A stretch of 62,306 nucleotides of DNA from Bacteroidota bacterium. Its GTDB lineage: Bacteria; Bacteroidota; Bacteroidia; Flavobacteriales; Schleiferiaceae. Under the pieces are notes generated by a model. The model worked only from the letters and a program-made list of their open reading frames with translations, was not told the origin of the DNA and searched no databases. This document shows, piece by piece, positions 7,414 to 16,744 of this stretch. The position numbers and the translations under genes are program-made. The stretch's first letter is position 1; every line of letters begins with the position of its first letter. Location: contig JANSYJ010000013.1 of assembly GCA_024742495.1 (NCBI GenBank), positions 1-62,306 of the forward strand, given 5' to 3'.

Positions 7414-7445
7414 GGGATTTAACCGCTCAATTAAGGGATTTGACC
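7414..7445. promoter_or_regulatory. Candidate LytTR operator: two direct repeats, 21-bp period
   Basis: GGGATTTAACC at 7414-7424 and GGGATTTGACC at 7435-7445 differ at one base and lie exactly 21 bp apart, two helical turns. LytTR proteins are known to bind paired direct repeats about 21-22 bp apart. The site lies in the 129-bp divergent region between the LytTR gene and the TolQ-like gene, so autoregulation and control of the neighbour are both plausible. The actual binding is inferred. Confidence 0.5.
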
Positions 7446-7499
7446 TTGCACCGAATAAGCCTTTTGGGCTTTGTTTGAAGAAATCAAAATTCAATTAAA

Positions 7500-7823
7500 A
7501 TGATGGAATTCTTTTACATGGGTGGAACCCTATTTATGAGCCTGATAAGCATTGCCCACATCTGCATTTTTGTAGCTATAATCCTGCACTTTCAAGGGAA
7601 AGATGTTTTGCATTTAGTGCGAGAGGCGGGCTTATTAGCCTTGGCCCTGGGCGTGCTTGGTCAGTTAATTGGTCTCTTTGAAGCCTTTAAGGCCATAGAA
7701 GCAATGGGAGGCGTTTCACCAGAAATGTTGGCCGGAGGATTAAAAGTTTCAAGCGTAACTACTATTTACGGACTAATTGGCTTTGTTATAAGTCGATTAT
7801 ACCTACTTATTAAAGGGAAATAG
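7500..7823 (+). CDS. Small MotA/TolQ/ExbB-like membrane protein
   Basis: 107 residues with three hydrophobic segments (about 8-28, 41-62 and 83-103). The segment ALALGVLGQLIGLFEAFKAI followed by GLKVSSVTTIYGLIGFVIS resembles the last two helices of MotA/TolQ/ExbB proton-channel proteins, but the protein is half the usual length and has no ExbD/MotB partner beside it. ATG at 7500, or the second ATG at 7503. It is divergent from the LytTR regulator and probably under its control. Its function is uncertain; a dominant guess of a proton-channel subunit would need a partner elsewhere. Confidence 0.6.
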   Translation: MMEFFYMGGTLFMSLISIAHICIFVAIILHFQGKDVLHLVREAGLLALALGVLGQLIGLFEAFKAIEAMGGVSPEMLAGGLKVSSVTTIYGLIGFVISRLYLLIKGK

Positions 7824-7887
7824 AAAAGCCTTATCAATCAGTCACTTTTGCTTAATTGGCTTTAGTGTTTAATCCTTAAATTTGGAT

Positions 7888-9060
7888 ATGCAAAAACGAC
7901 TGATTTCAATTTGTCTACTTATTTCCTTTGCGGTAATTGTGGCCTGTAAGCAGGAGGCAAGTTCGGATAGTAAGCCGGCCTACCCCGGAATTGAAAGAGC
8001 CTTTGGTACCAATCTGAATGTCGCTAATCTGCCGGATTACGAAGGCCAATCCGTGCCAAACTACATTAGCAAGGACAATACCGATGGAAATGAAATCAGT
8101 AATGAAGTAGCCAGCTTAGGTAGGGTGCTTTTTTACGATCGCAAATTATCGGTGAACAACCAGATTTCCTGCTCCTCTTGCCATATTCAGGCTTATGCCT
8201 TTGGCGATACCGCCCAATTGAGTACCGGTATTAATGGCAAGACTTCACGGCATTCTATGCGCTTAATTAATGCGCGCTTTTCTACGGAACGCAGTTTCTT
8301 TTGGGACGAACGAGCGCCCAGTTTAGAAGAACAAACTACGCAACCCATTCAAGATCATATTGAGATGGGCTATACGGGAGAGGATGGTGATTCTTCGCTC
8401 AATGATTTGCTGCTTAAGCTAATGGCTATCGACTATTACCAAGAACTAGCGCGTTTAGCCTTTGGCGATGAATTACTTACCGAAGCTCGTCTGCAAATAG
8501 CTTTAGCACAATTTGTACGCTCCATCCAGTCTTTTGATTCGAAATACGATGCTGGTCGCCAACAGGTGAATTCGGATTTGGAAGATTTCCCCAATTTCTC
8601 TACCGAGGAAAATCAAGGTAAGTTCTTATATATGACCGCCACTGGTTCCGGGGGCGCCTTTTGCTCTGGCTGCCATATACCACCAGAGTTTGATATCAAC
8701 CAATTTAGTCGCAATAATGGCGCTATTGGTGTTGCGGGTGATCCCGATGCCGTGGACCTATTCAATACCCGCTCTCCCAGCTTAAGAGATCTAGTAAATC
8801 CACAAGGAGAGCTAAATGGCCCATTAATGCATAATGGTAATTTCAAAACCCTTTTATCGGTGGTAAACCATTACAACAGCATTCCCAGTGAAAATCAAAA
8901 CCCCTATTTAGATGGACACCTAAGGCGTGGCCCTCAAGGAACGCAGCAACTAAATCTTAGTGAAGCTAATAAACAAGCACTAATTGCCTTCTTAAAGACC
9001 CTTAGTGGCAATGAGGTTTATGTGAATCCCGATTATAGCAATCCATTCATAAATCCCTAA
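7888..9060 (+). CDS. Di-haem cytochrome c peroxidase (MauG/CCP family) lipoprotein
   Basis: 390 residues from ATG at 7888; a TTG two codons earlier is possible but gives a worse signal peptide. The N-terminus has a lipobox ending at C20 (FAVIVAC), so the protein should be anchored on the periplasmic side. Two c-type haem sites are visible, CSSCH at 95-99 and CSGCH at 259-263, with the family's ELGRVLFYDRKLS-like opening (SLGRVLFYDRKLS) and a C-terminal DLVNPQGELNGPLMHNG segment. Family members reduce hydrogen peroxide with cytochrome electrons, while MauG-type relatives oxidise protein side chains. It stands alone after the TolQ-like gene. Confidence 0.9.
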   Translation: MQKRLISICLLISFAVIVACKQEASSDSKPAYPGIERAFGTNLNVANLPDYEGQSVPNYISKDNTDGNEISNEVASLGRVLFYDRKLSVNNQISCSSCHIQAYAFGDTAQLSTGINGKTSRHSMRLINARFSTERSFFWDERAPSLEEQTTQPIQDHIEMGYTGEDGDSSLNDLLLKLMAIDYYQELARLAFGDELLTEARLQIALAQFVRSIQSFDSKYDAGRQQVNSDLEDFPNFSTEENQGKFLYMTATGSGGAFCSGCHIPPEFDINQFSRNNGAIGVAGDPDAVDLFNTRSPSLRDLVNPQGELNGPLMHNGNFKTLLSVVNHYNSIPSENQNPYLDGHLRRGPQGTQQLNLSEANKQALIAFLKTLSGNEVYVNPDYSNPFINP

Positions 9061-9313
9061 AAGACCATTGGAATAGCTCAGCTATTGGCCGATGGCAAAG
9101 AATTACAGCCTAGTTTTTTTTTTGGATAAGCTCATCGCCTAGCCAACCATACTAGCAGGATCTTCTCAGGCCAGTGAGCTACTACGGGAATATTTCTGAG
9201 CATCTTCACATTTAGATTGAAAGGATAATTAGCTCTAAATCAAATAAGTGTCACTGTCATTTAGTGGCTCACTAGGAGTAAAAAGAAAAGCTGGTCTTGT
9301 AATTTTTGGGCAT

Positions 9314-9339
9314 AAAAAAACCCCGACTAGGTCAGGGTT
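9314..9339 (-). terminator. Rho-independent terminator of the nqr operon
   Basis: On the minus strand AACCCTGA-CCTAG-TCGGGGTT is followed by a run of T. It lies 11 bp past the nqrF stop. The 289-bp gap to the left (9061-9349) holds this terminator and nothing else I recognise. Confidence 0.85.
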
Positions 9340-9349
9340 TTGTTTTGTT

Positions 9350-10660
9350 TTATCCTCCGAAATCATCGAAGCTTACATTCTCAGGAGGGACACCCCAATC
9401 ATCAACCATTTTTAAAACGGCTGCATTCATTAGTGGTGGTCCACAGAAGTAAAATTCTATTTCTTCGGGCTCCTCATGCTTGGAGAGTTGTTGGTCGATC
9501 ACCGCTTGGTGAACAAAACCTAAGAATCCATCTCCATCCTTATCATCCATGTCTTTCTTTTCGGTCCAGTTATCCTCCTCGGCTGGCTCAGATAATACTA
9601 CATGAAATTGGAAGTTTGGGAACTCTTGTTCAATTTGCTGGAAATCGTCTAAGTAGAAAAGCTCACGCTTAGAACGTCCACCATACCAATAAGTAACCTT
9701 TCTTCCTGTTTTTAAGGTATGGAAGAGGTGGAAAAGGTGAGAACGCATCGGTGCCATTCCTGCTCCACCGCCAATGTAAATCATTTCTGCATCCGTTTCC
9801 TTAATGAAGAATTCTCCATAAGGTCCAGAGATGGTTACTTTATCACCAGGCTTCTGATCAAATACATAAGAAGAACAAACTCCTGGATTAACATCCATCC
9901 ATTGATTCTTAGCACGATCCCAAGGTGGAGTAGCAATACGGATGTTCAACATCACGATATTACCTTCAGCTGGGTGATTGGCCATGGAATATGCACGGAA
10001 CAATGGCTCATCATTCTTCATCTTAAGATCCCATAAACCGAATTTATCCCACTCCGATTTAAAGTCCATTGGATCACGTCCCAACTTAGGATGAGAAGTG
10101 ATGTCAATATTCTTAAAGTCAACCTCTACCGCTGGTACATCTACTTGAATATAACCACCAGCCTCAAAGTCGAGGTTCTCTCCTTCTGGAAGACGAACTA
10201 CAAATTCTTTAATAAAGGAAGCCACGTTGTAGTTAGAAACCACTTCACACTCCCATTTCTTAATTCCAAAGATTTCTTCTGGAACGTGAATCTTCATATC
10301 GCCGCGCACCTTCACCTGACAACCTAATCGCCAGTTTTCCTGTGCTTCCTTGCGGGTGAAATAGCCTACCTCAGTAGGTAGAATTTCACCTCCACCTTCT
10401 AAAACCTGGCATTTACACATGGCGCAAGTACCACCACCACCACATGCGGATGGAAGGAAGATCTTTTCGTTTCCTAAGGTTGTAAGTAAGGTGTCACCCG
10501 AATCTACTTCGCGGTCCTCCCCATTAATATTTAGGGTTACAGGCCCACTTGGCGATAATTTCGCTTTTACGCCTAGCAGTACCGATACCAATAAGATGAT
10601 CAGTATAAAGAATACCACGATACTGGAAATAATAACCGTGCTGGTTGCTAATAATACCAT
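9350..10660 (-). CDS. nqrF: Na+-translocating NADH:quinone reductase subunit F
   Basis: 436 residues. This subunit oxidises NADH and passes electrons to the rest of the Na+-NQR complex in the inner membrane. There is one N-terminal membrane helix (about 8-30), then a 2Fe-2S ferredoxin domain with C73, C79, C82 and C114, an FAD-binding motif RAYSMANHP, and a nucleotide-binding region (YIGGGAGMAPMRSHLFHL) ending in FCGPPLMNAAV. It is slightly longer than Vibrio NqrF. It is the last gene of the nqr operon, 17 bp after nqrE, and is followed by a terminator; apbE, which often follows, is absent. Confidence 0.97.
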   Translation of the reverse strand: MVLLATSTVIISSIVVFFILIILLVSVLLGVKAKLSPSGPVTLNINGEDREVDSGDTLLTTLGNEKIFLPSACGGGGTCAMCKCQVLEGGGEILPTEVGYFTRKEAQENWRLGCQVKVRGDMKIHVPEEIFGIKKWECEVVSNYNVASFIKEFVVRLPEGENLDFEAGGYIQVDVPAVEVDFKNIDITSHPKLGRDPMDFKSEWDKFGLWDLKMKNDEPLFRAYSMANHPAEGNIVMLNIRIATPPWDRAKNQWMDVNPGVCSSYVFDQKPGDKVTISGPYGEFFIKETDAEMIYIGGGAGMAPMRSHLFHLFHTLKTGRKVTYWYGGRSKRELFYLDDFQQIEQEFPNFQFHVVLSEPAEEDNWTEKKDMDDKDGDGFLGFVHQAVIDQQLSKHEEPEEIEFYFCGPPLMNAAVLKMVDDWGVPPENVSFDDFGG

Positions 10661-10677
10661 CAGTTCTTAATTTCTAA

Positions 10678-11295
10678 TTACAATTTAATTCCCATGAAAG
10701 CCATAAAGGCAATCCCCATCAATCCTGTCACAATAAATGTGATTCCTAATCCGCGCAAAGGGGCGGGAATATGTGAATAGCGAATTTTTTCGCGAATGGC
10801 GGCAATAGCCACAATGGCTAAAAACCAACCTACTCCACTTCCTAGTCCAAATACGGTAGCTTCTCCGATGGTATTGTAGTTGCGTTCTTGCATAAAGAGC
10901 GCCCCTCCTAAAATCGAACAGTTTACCGCGATCAATGGCAAGAAAATACCCAAAGCACCGTAAAGGGCGGGGGCAAATTTTTCAACAACCATTTCTACTA
11001 ATTGTACCATAGAAGCAATTACGGCGATAAACATGATAAAGCTCAAAAAGCTAAGGTCCACTTCTGCAAATTGTGGCCCTAACCAGCTTAAAGCACCTTC
11101 TTTTAAAACATAGTTTTCGAGAAGATAGTTTACCGGAACTGTGATCCCGAGTACAAAAATTACTGCCGCTCCTAATCCAACACCAGTACTTACTTTCTTC
11201 GATACTGCTAAGTAAGAACACATGCCTAGGAAGTAGGCAAAAATCATGTTCTCTACAAAGATGGATTTTACGAATATGTTAATTAACTCTTGCAT
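10678..11295 (-). CDS. nqrE: Na+-translocating NADH:quinone reductase subunit E
   Basis: A 205-residue integral membrane subunit with six hydrophobic segments. Recognisable NqrE words are [21 protein letters not shown] near the start (given here as two overlapping parts, [10 protein letters not shown] and FAYFLGMC), [13 protein letters not shown], and [21 protein letters not shown]. NqrD and NqrE together hold the intramembrane iron-sulfur site in solved NQR structures, using the conserved cysteines C26 and, around residue 120, C in NCSILGG. It lies 7 bp downstream of nqrD and 17 bp upstream of nqrF. Confidence 0.96.
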   Translation of the reverse strand: MQELINIFVKSIFVENMIFAYFLGMCSYLAVSKKVSTGVGLGAAVIFVLGITVPVNYLLENYVLKEGALSWLGPQFAEVDLSFLSFIMFIAVIASMVQLVEMVVEKFAPALYGALGIFLPLIAVNCSILGGALFMQERNYNTIGEATVFGLGSGVGWFLAIVAIAAIREKIRYSHIPAPLRGLGITFIVTGLMGIAFMAFMGIKL

Positions 11296-11302
11296 AATTC
11301 GC

Positions 11303-11977
11303 TTAGTTTTCTTCGATCAATTTGGTATTCTTGGCACGTTGCACCCAGATGATAATCCCCACTGTAATAAGGGCCATCGGTGGTAAAAGCATCATACCAT
11401 TATTGCTGTAGAAGCCGCCTTCACTTAGGTACCAAGATTCAGGAATAATCTGGTAGCCAAATAACTGTCCAGACCCTAATAATTCACGGAAGAAAGCAAC
11501 CGCTAATAAGATCCAGGCATAACCAAAGGCATTACCTACCCCATCCAAAAAGGATTTCCAAGGTGTGTTGCCTAAGGCAAAGGCTTCAAAACGCCCCATG
11601 ATAATACAGTTGGTGATAATCAGTCCCACAAACACCGAAAGCTCTTTACTTACATCGTAAACAAAAGCCTTTAGCACCTGATCTACTAAAATCACCAAAC
11701 TTGCTACTACCACAAGCTGAACGATAATACGAATCCGGTTAGGGATTAAATTTCGCATTAAGGAGATTACCACATTACCGGCTCCAAGTACAAATAGTAC
11801 CGAGATAGACATTACTAATGCCGGATAAAGCTTAACGGTAATTGCTAAAGCTGAGCAGATACCTAAAACCTGAACCGTAATCGGGTTGCTATCGTTTAAG
11901 GGATCGGTGATCAGCAAGCGGTTTTTCTTGCCAAAAAGCGGCTCGCGCTCTTTCTTAACTTCTTTTACTTCCGCCAT
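11303..11977 (-). CDS. nqrD: Na+-translocating NADH:quinone reductase subunit D
   Basis: A 224-residue membrane subunit, paralogous to NqrE. Visible hallmarks are [10 protein letters not shown] near residue 35-45 and the [15 protein letters not shown] motif in the second half, whose cysteines match the shared NqrD/NqrE iron-sulfur site. The N-terminal ~30 residues are charged and cytoplasmic. Start ATG at 11977, two bases after nqrC's stop. Part of the six-gene nqr transcript. Confidence 0.96.
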   Translation of the reverse strand: MAEVKEVKKEREPLFGKKNRLLITDPLNDSNPITVQVLGICSALAITVKLYPALVMSISVLFVLGAGNVVISLMRNLIPNRIRIIVQLVVVASLVILVDQVLKAFVYDVSKELSVFVGLIITNCIIMGRFEAFALGNTPWKSFLDGVGNAFGYAWILLAVAFFRELLGSGQLFGYQIIPESWYLSEGGFYSNNGMMLLPPMALITVGIIIWVQRAKNTKLIEEN

Positions 11978-11979
11978 AA

Positions 11980-12720
11980 TTAGTGCTCTAGGTTTGCTAC
12001 TAAGTTTTCTATTTCGCTCAGGTTTACCGCTACATTATTGGCCTTTAAATAAGGAATGTAACTCTTCATGCAATCGGTAATCATGTCTTCAACGCCAACC
12101 GAGGTAATTGTTCCTCCGCTAATACCATTTACTTGGTGTTCGCCAGTGGCATTACCTTTCATTACTTTAATTCCGGTAAAGCTGCGATCCGATTCAAGAA
12201 TCTCCTTTCCTGGAAATAAATCAGTGAAAGCAGGAGTTTTAATTTCCGCTCCTAAACCAGGAGTTTCCGCTTTGTGATCGAAGGTAGCTCCGTAAACGGT
12301 GCTGATATTGCTTTCCAAAGAAATATATCCCCAAATAGGACCCCATAAACCCTTACCACGTAAAGGAATAATGTAATAAGTAGAGCCTTCTTTTTCGGCA
12401 ACATAAAGCGGTGCATTGCGCTCCATTGGATCTTTAACTACTTCTTTTGAAAGCTCCACATCGAAAGCAGCAATACCGCTCACTTCCTTAGAGTTACTTA
12501 TCACCATTTCCTTCTTCACATAATCGGTGTAGATACCTTCCGCCTCATCGCGTGATACCTCAACATTAATTGAAGAAAGAATATTCTGCATTTTCTCCAA
12601 GCGGATATTGTTATCCTGCATGGGCTTTAAACTTGTTGCTGCAAAAGATAATATGGCTGCCACAACGACTACCATGATTGCCGCGAAACTAAAGGTGTAT
12701 GAATTCTTATTTACATCCAT
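11980..12720 (-). CDS. nqrC: Na+-translocating NADH:quinone reductase subunit C
   Basis: 246 residues with one N-terminal membrane helix (about 10-30) and a periplasmic FMN-binding domain. The flavinylation motif SGGTIT is at residues 201-206; in this family a threonine there carries covalent FMN attached by ApbE. GLWGPIWGYISLE and ETPGLGAEI are also typical. It is packed between nqrB (1 bp) and nqrD (2 bp). The third residue of the usual SGAT motif is G instead of A, a minor variant. Confidence 0.96.
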   Translation of the reverse strand: MDVNKNSYTFSFAAIMVVVVAAILSFAATSLKPMQDNNIRLEKMQNILSSINVEVSRDEAEGIYTDYVKKEMVISNSKEVSGIAAFDVELSKEVVKDPMERNAPLYVAEKEGSTYYIIPLRGKGLWGPIWGYISLESNISTVYGATFDHKAETPGLGAEIKTPAFTDLFPGKEILESDRSFTGIKVMKGNATGEHQVNGISGGTITSVGVEDMITDCMKSYIPYLKANNVAVNLSEIENLVANLEH

Positions 12721-12721
12721 C

Positions 12722-13915
12722 TTATGAAGCTTTTACAGTTGCTAAGCGTTTTTTACGCTTATTGATATTCGCTTGAATAACATAGTGGTCAATTAATGGA
12801 GCCATAACATTCATGAAAAGAATGGCCAACATAATGCCTTCTGGATAAGCCGGGTTGAACACGCGAATCATGATAGCAAAGAAGCCTACCAAGAAACCAT
12901 AGATCCATTTACCCCTTTCGGTTTGAGCCGCTGAAACAGGGTCAGTTGCCATAAATACTAATCCGAAAGCAAAACCTCCCATGATTAACTGCTGCCAAGC
13001 CGGAACGGCCATAAACTGCTGCTGCTCTGGTGAAATAGCATATTCAGCAAAGGTGTTGAAGAGGAGACCCATGGCTAAAGCGCCGATGAGGCCACTTAAC
13101 ATGATCTTCCAGCTACCAATGCCGGTGTATAATAAAATGGCTGCACCAATTAAGACTGCAAGCGTAGAGGTTTCTCCAATAGAACCAGGAATAAAACCAA
13201 GGAACATATCCATGGTGGAGTATTGTACTTCTCCGCCAGTGGCGTAAGAACCTAAAACAGTAGCGCCTGAAAAACCATCAACAATAGTTTGACCTTCTGC
13301 ACCGCTGGTATTAATCCACACCTTATCGCCACTCATATAAGTAGGATAGGCAAAAAAGGCAAAGGCCCTTGCGGTTAATGCCGGGTTTAAGATGTTCATG
13401 CCAGTACCACCGAAAACTTCCTTTCCAATTACTACGGCAAAAACAACCGATACCGCTACCATCCACAATGGAATGTCAATCGGCATAATTAAGGGGATAA
13501 GCATTCCCGATACTAAGAATCCTTCTTGAATCTGATGTTTATTGATGATGCAGAAAATAAATTCCACGCCCAATCCAACGCCATAGGAAACAATCACCAT
13601 AGGAACAATCTTTAGGGCACCCCAAAGGAACTTGTCCATAAATGTCATGCTTTCCGCTAGGCCCAGTGCGCTATAGTGCAAGTTTCCTGCATTCCACATA
13701 CCAAATAGTAAAGCGGGAACCATAGCGAAAATTACGGTTACCATGGTACGCTTAAGATCAATAGCATCACGCACATGCGCGCCGCTATGAGCAGTGTGAC
13801 CCGGTGTAAATAAGAAGGTTGCGAAACCATCGTAAACCGGATAGTATTTTTCCAATTTGCCGCCCTCTACAAAATGTGGCTTCACACTTTCGAGGATGTT
13901 CTTAAATAACTTCAT
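12722..13915 (-). CDS. nqrB: Na+-translocating NADH:quinone reductase subunit B
   Basis: A 397-residue membrane core subunit that binds riboflavin and covalent FMN and is linked to Na+ passage in known complexes. The flavinylation motif SGAT is at residues 216-219 (GFSGATVLG). Other family words are GKEVFGGTGMNILNPALTARAF and FMATDPVSAAQTERGKW (each given here in part). About ten hydrophobic segments. It starts 11 bp after nqrA. Confidence 0.96.
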   Translation of the reverse strand: MKLFKNILESVKPHFVEGGKLEKYYPVYDGFATFLFTPGHTAHSGAHVRDAIDLKRTMVTVIFAMVPALLFGMWNAGNLHYSALGLAESMTFMDKFLWGALKIVPMVIVSYGVGLGVEFIFCIINKHQIQEGFLVSGMLIPLIMPIDIPLWMVAVSVVFAVVIGKEVFGGTGMNILNPALTARAFAFFAYPTYMSGDKVWINTSGAEGQTIVDGFSGATVLGSYATGGEVQYSTMDMFLGFIPGSIGETSTLAVLIGAAILLYTGIGSWKIMLSGLIGALAMGLLFNTFAEYAISPEQQQFMAVPAWQQLIMGGFAFGLVFMATDPVSAAQTERGKWIYGFLVGFFAIMIRVFNPAYPEGIMLAILFMNVMAPLIDHYVIQANINKRKKRLATVKAS

Positions 13916-13926
13916 CTTTCTATAGT

Positions 13927-15279
13927 TTAGTCGCCTAATTCATTCAACATTAAATCCAGACCTTCACGTAGCGTTTCTTGCACCGGAATCTTCGAGGTAC
14001 AAATCACTTCACATAGGGCCATATCTTCTTCGGCTACTTCGTAGATACCTAAATTCTCCATGGCTTCGATATCTTTAATCATGATCGACTTTAAAAGTTG
14101 AACAGGATAAATATCAAATGGAAATACTTTTTCATATTCCCCAGTTACCACAAAGGCGCGCTCTTCACCGTTTAGATTGGCGTCGAGATTGCGACGTTTG
14201 TTTGGTGCAAACCAGCTAAACACGGCACGGGAAACACTAAACTTATTAAAGTTAGGTGCAATCCATCCAAAGAACTGATCTTCACCACCCTCAGGCATCA
14301 CCGTAATTTGGTGATCGTAATAAGATAGGTAACCTTCCGAACTAATTTGAGTACCAGTAAGCACATTGCCAGAGATGTAACGATTGTTATCATTCGCAAC
14401 ATTTCCTTCCAAAATACTCTTGAGGTTGGCTCCCGAAATTAGCTTGTAATAGCGTGGTTTGTTCACCTGAGCGCCACTTAAAGCAATACTCTTTTGAGCT
14501 TGATATTGTCCGCTTTTAAAGAGACGACCCAAAATAATTACTTCCTGAATACCCACTGTCCAAACTGTTTCGCCCTTATTGATTGGGGCCACAGCATGAA
14601 TTTGAACACCGGCATTTCCAGCAGGATGCGGTCCTTTGAAACGGTGCAATTGCGTTCCGTCAATTTTAAAGGCTTCCGAAGGGTTGGTGCTGCCATCTAC
14701 TCCCAAATGGACTTTGCCATCGGTAAGCTGCATAAGCGCTTTAACCCCTAATTGGAATTCTTCTTCTTGACCGTGAACTACAAAATCCGCGTCAGGAGCC
14801 AATGGTGCGCTGTCGAAGCAGGATACCCAAATATCTCGCGGTACCCGGTTGGGGTTAGCGATAATATTGTAGGGACGCTGTCGAACAACCGGCCATACTC
14901 CCGCTTCTAAAATCTTAGCTTTCACCTCATCTCTGGATAGAGAACTCGGATCAGCCGCTTTAAAGTCGCGGTATCGTGTTTCTTGATCTGCTAGGATACG
15001 AACCTCAATGATACGACGTTTCTCACCTCGAACGACCTCTGCAATCTCACCACTAACGGGAGCACCAAAGGTAATTTCCGGACGATTTTTGTCATAAAAA
15101 ATTGGATCACCAGCAAGAACTTCATCACCCTCACGGGCTTTGAGCTTCATACGAACTCCTGGGAAGTCCGATGGTTTTAGGGCATAGGTGCTAGGAGCAT
15201 CAGCCGAAGCGTATATCTTCTCTGCTTCTCCTTGCAACTTAATGTCTACACCCTTTTTGATTTTGATAACTTCAGGCAT
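13927..15279 (-). CDS. nqrA: Na+-translocating NADH:quinone reductase subunit A
   Basis: A 450-residue soluble cytoplasmic subunit implicated in quinone interaction. The N-terminus (KIKKGVDIKLQGEA) and the KPSDFPGVRMKLKAREGD segment are typical of NqrA, as is DGTQLHRFKGPHPAGNAGV near the middle. It is the first gene of the nqrABCDEF operon; a consensus-like -7 box (TAATTTTG) lies 36 bases upstream. The intergenic region to the next, divergent gene is 154 bp. Confidence 0.96.
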   Translation of the reverse strand: MPEVIKIKKGVDIKLQGEAEKIYASADAPSTYALKPSDFPGVRMKLKAREGDEVLAGDPIFYDKNRPEITFGAPVSGEIAEVVRGEKRRIIEVRILADQETRYRDFKAADPSSLSRDEVKAKILEAGVWPVVRQRPYNIIANPNRVPRDIWVSCFDSAPLAPDADFVVHGQEEEFQLGVKALMQLTDGKVHLGVDGSTNPSEAFKIDGTQLHRFKGPHPAGNAGVQIHAVAPINKGETVWTVGIQEVIILGRLFKSGQYQAQKSIALSGAQVNKPRYYKLISGANLKSILEGNVANDNNRYISGNVLTGTQISSEGYLSYYDHQITVMPEGGEDQFFGWIAPNFNKFSVSRAVFSWFAPNKRRNLDANLNGEERAFVVTGEYEKVFPFDIYPVQLLKSIMIKDIEAMENLGIYEVAEEDMALCEVICTSKIPVQETLREGLDLMLNELGD

Positions 15280-15315
15280 CGAATGGAATCAAAAATTGTC
15301 ATTATTATTGGCTTG

Positions 15316-15323
15316 CAAAATTA
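15316..15323 (-). promoter_or_regulatory. Candidate -7 box for the nqr operon
   Basis: TAATTTTG on the minus strand matches the Bacteroidota -7 consensus TAnnTTTG, 36 bases before the nqrA start. A clear -33 TTTG at the right spacing is not visible. Confidence 0.45.
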
Positions 15324-15433
15324 AGACGAAGCTTGAGCCCGCCTAAACCACAAGTAATTTAGAATTCATCTAAATTGCAGACAAAAAAAAACTTAAGTCT
15401 CAAAGTATTAGACCACAACGTTCAATAAATTCT

Positions 15434-16744
15434 ATGTATAAACTCAAAGCATTATTATTTTGTTCCGCACTACTCCTAATTAGTGGACAAAATTTGGAAG
15501 GTCAAACTGATCGATATTACGACGGTGGTCCACTTAAATACGATGATCACATCTATCAAGCGGGAATAAGAACAGTACGTTTAGTGCCAGTAGGGAATGA
15601 TTTAGCCATGCCGGTAATTGCATTAAATAGTGGGGCAATTTTAGAGCTTAGTTTCGATGATCTCTATGAAGAGTTCACCAACCTCTCCTACTCTATTTAC
15701 CATTGTAATGCCGATTGGACCCCTTCGGATTTAATGCGCAATGACTATCTCACCAATTTTAGCGACGATTATATTCAGGATTTTGAATACTCGATTAATG
15801 CCTTTATCCCCTATACCCATTATCGCCTGAGCATTCCCAATAACAATGTAGGACTGAAAATATCTGGGAATTATGTAATTGCCGTTTACCGGGATAATGA
15901 TCCTAATGATTTGGTTTTGAGCCGGCGCTTTATGGTTTACGAAGAAATAGTAAACGTTGGAGGCCGGGTTAAGCGCCCCACTCGTGTAGAGAAGATTGAC
16001 ACCCATCAAGAATTAGATTTCACCATTTCCCATGGCAGCTACCCCATCCCCAATCCCTTTACCGATTTAAAAGTAACCCTGCTTAAAAATCAACGTTGGG
16101 ATATGGCCATAACCGATCTTAAACCCCAATTTTTACAAAATGGCCAGCTTATCTATCAATACGATGATGAAAATACTTTCGAGTCTTTTAATGAATGGCG
16201 AAACTTCGACATTAAAAACCTGCTGAGCTTAAGCTTAAACGTTCGTCAAATTCGCCAAGACACCTTTTTTAAGGTCTATTTGCGCAAAGATCCCAGTCGG
16301 GCGGTAGAGCGCTATTCCACCCAATTTGATATTAATGGTCAAAACCGTGTTCGGCGTTTGGATGCCGCCAACTCCGATTCGGAAGCCGATTATGCCTTGG
16401 TTGATTTTTACTTGGATTACCCCAATAAAATTGAATCTGATGTATATCTCTTTGGTGAATTTAGCGATTGGAAAATGCGGGATGAGTACAAGCTCTACTG
16501 GGATGAGCAACGCAAAGCCTATCGCTGCCAAAGCCTTTTAAAGCAAGGATTTTATAATTATGCCTTCGCGGTAAACCAAAGTGGAAAAGATTATGCCGAC
16601 CTTAGTTTCTTTGAAGGCAGCCACTGGCAAACAGAAAATGATTATCAAATTTTAGTGTACAACCGCGAAATTGGTAGTCGATATGATCGCCTAGTAGGCT
16701 TTGCTACTTTTAATTCAGATGATTTATTTAATCGCAACGATTAA
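15434..16744 (+). CDS. T9SS plug-family protein (formerly DUF5103)
   Basis: 436 residues with an N-terminal signal peptide (LLFCSALLLISGQ). The sequence from DHIYQAGIRTVRLVPVGND onward (ELSFDDLYEE, YHCNADWTPSDLM, YSINAFIPYTHYRLSIPN) matches the Bacteroidota family formerly called DUF5103, now described as the type IX secretion plug-protein domain. In the structure of the Flavobacterium SprA translocon a Plug subunit closes the periplasmic side of the channel; assignment to that role rests on family membership. A C-terminal region (YLFGEFSDWK) looks like an E-set/CBM48-type beta domain. Its stop overlaps the next start by one base. Confidence 0.85.
   Translation: MYKLKALLFCSALLLISGQNLEGQTDRYYDGGPLKYDDHIYQAGIRTVRLVPVGNDLAMPVIALNSGAILELSFDDLYEEFTNLSYSIYHCNADWTPSDLMRNDYLTNFSDDYIQDFEYSINAFIPYTHYRLSIPNNNVGLKISGNYVIAVYRDNDPNDLVLSRRFMVYEEIVNVGGRVKRPTRVEKIDTHQELDFTISHGSYPIPNPFTDLKVTLLKNQRWDMAITDLKPQFLQNGQLIYQYDDENTFESFNEWRNFDIKNLLSLSLNVRQIRQDTFFKVYLRKDPSRAVERYSTQFDINGQNRVRRLDAANSDSEADYALVDFYLDYPNKIESDVYLFGEFSDWKMRDEYKLYWDEQRKAYRCQSLLKQGFYNYAFAVNQSGKDYADLSFFEGSHWQTENDYQILVYNREIGSRYDRLVGFATFNSDDLFNRND

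Noticed and set aside
9071-9090. tRNA-like word and short palindrome after the peroxidase gene
   Set aside because: AATAGCTCAGCTATT resembles a tRNA D-arm by chance; no cloverleaf can be built around it.
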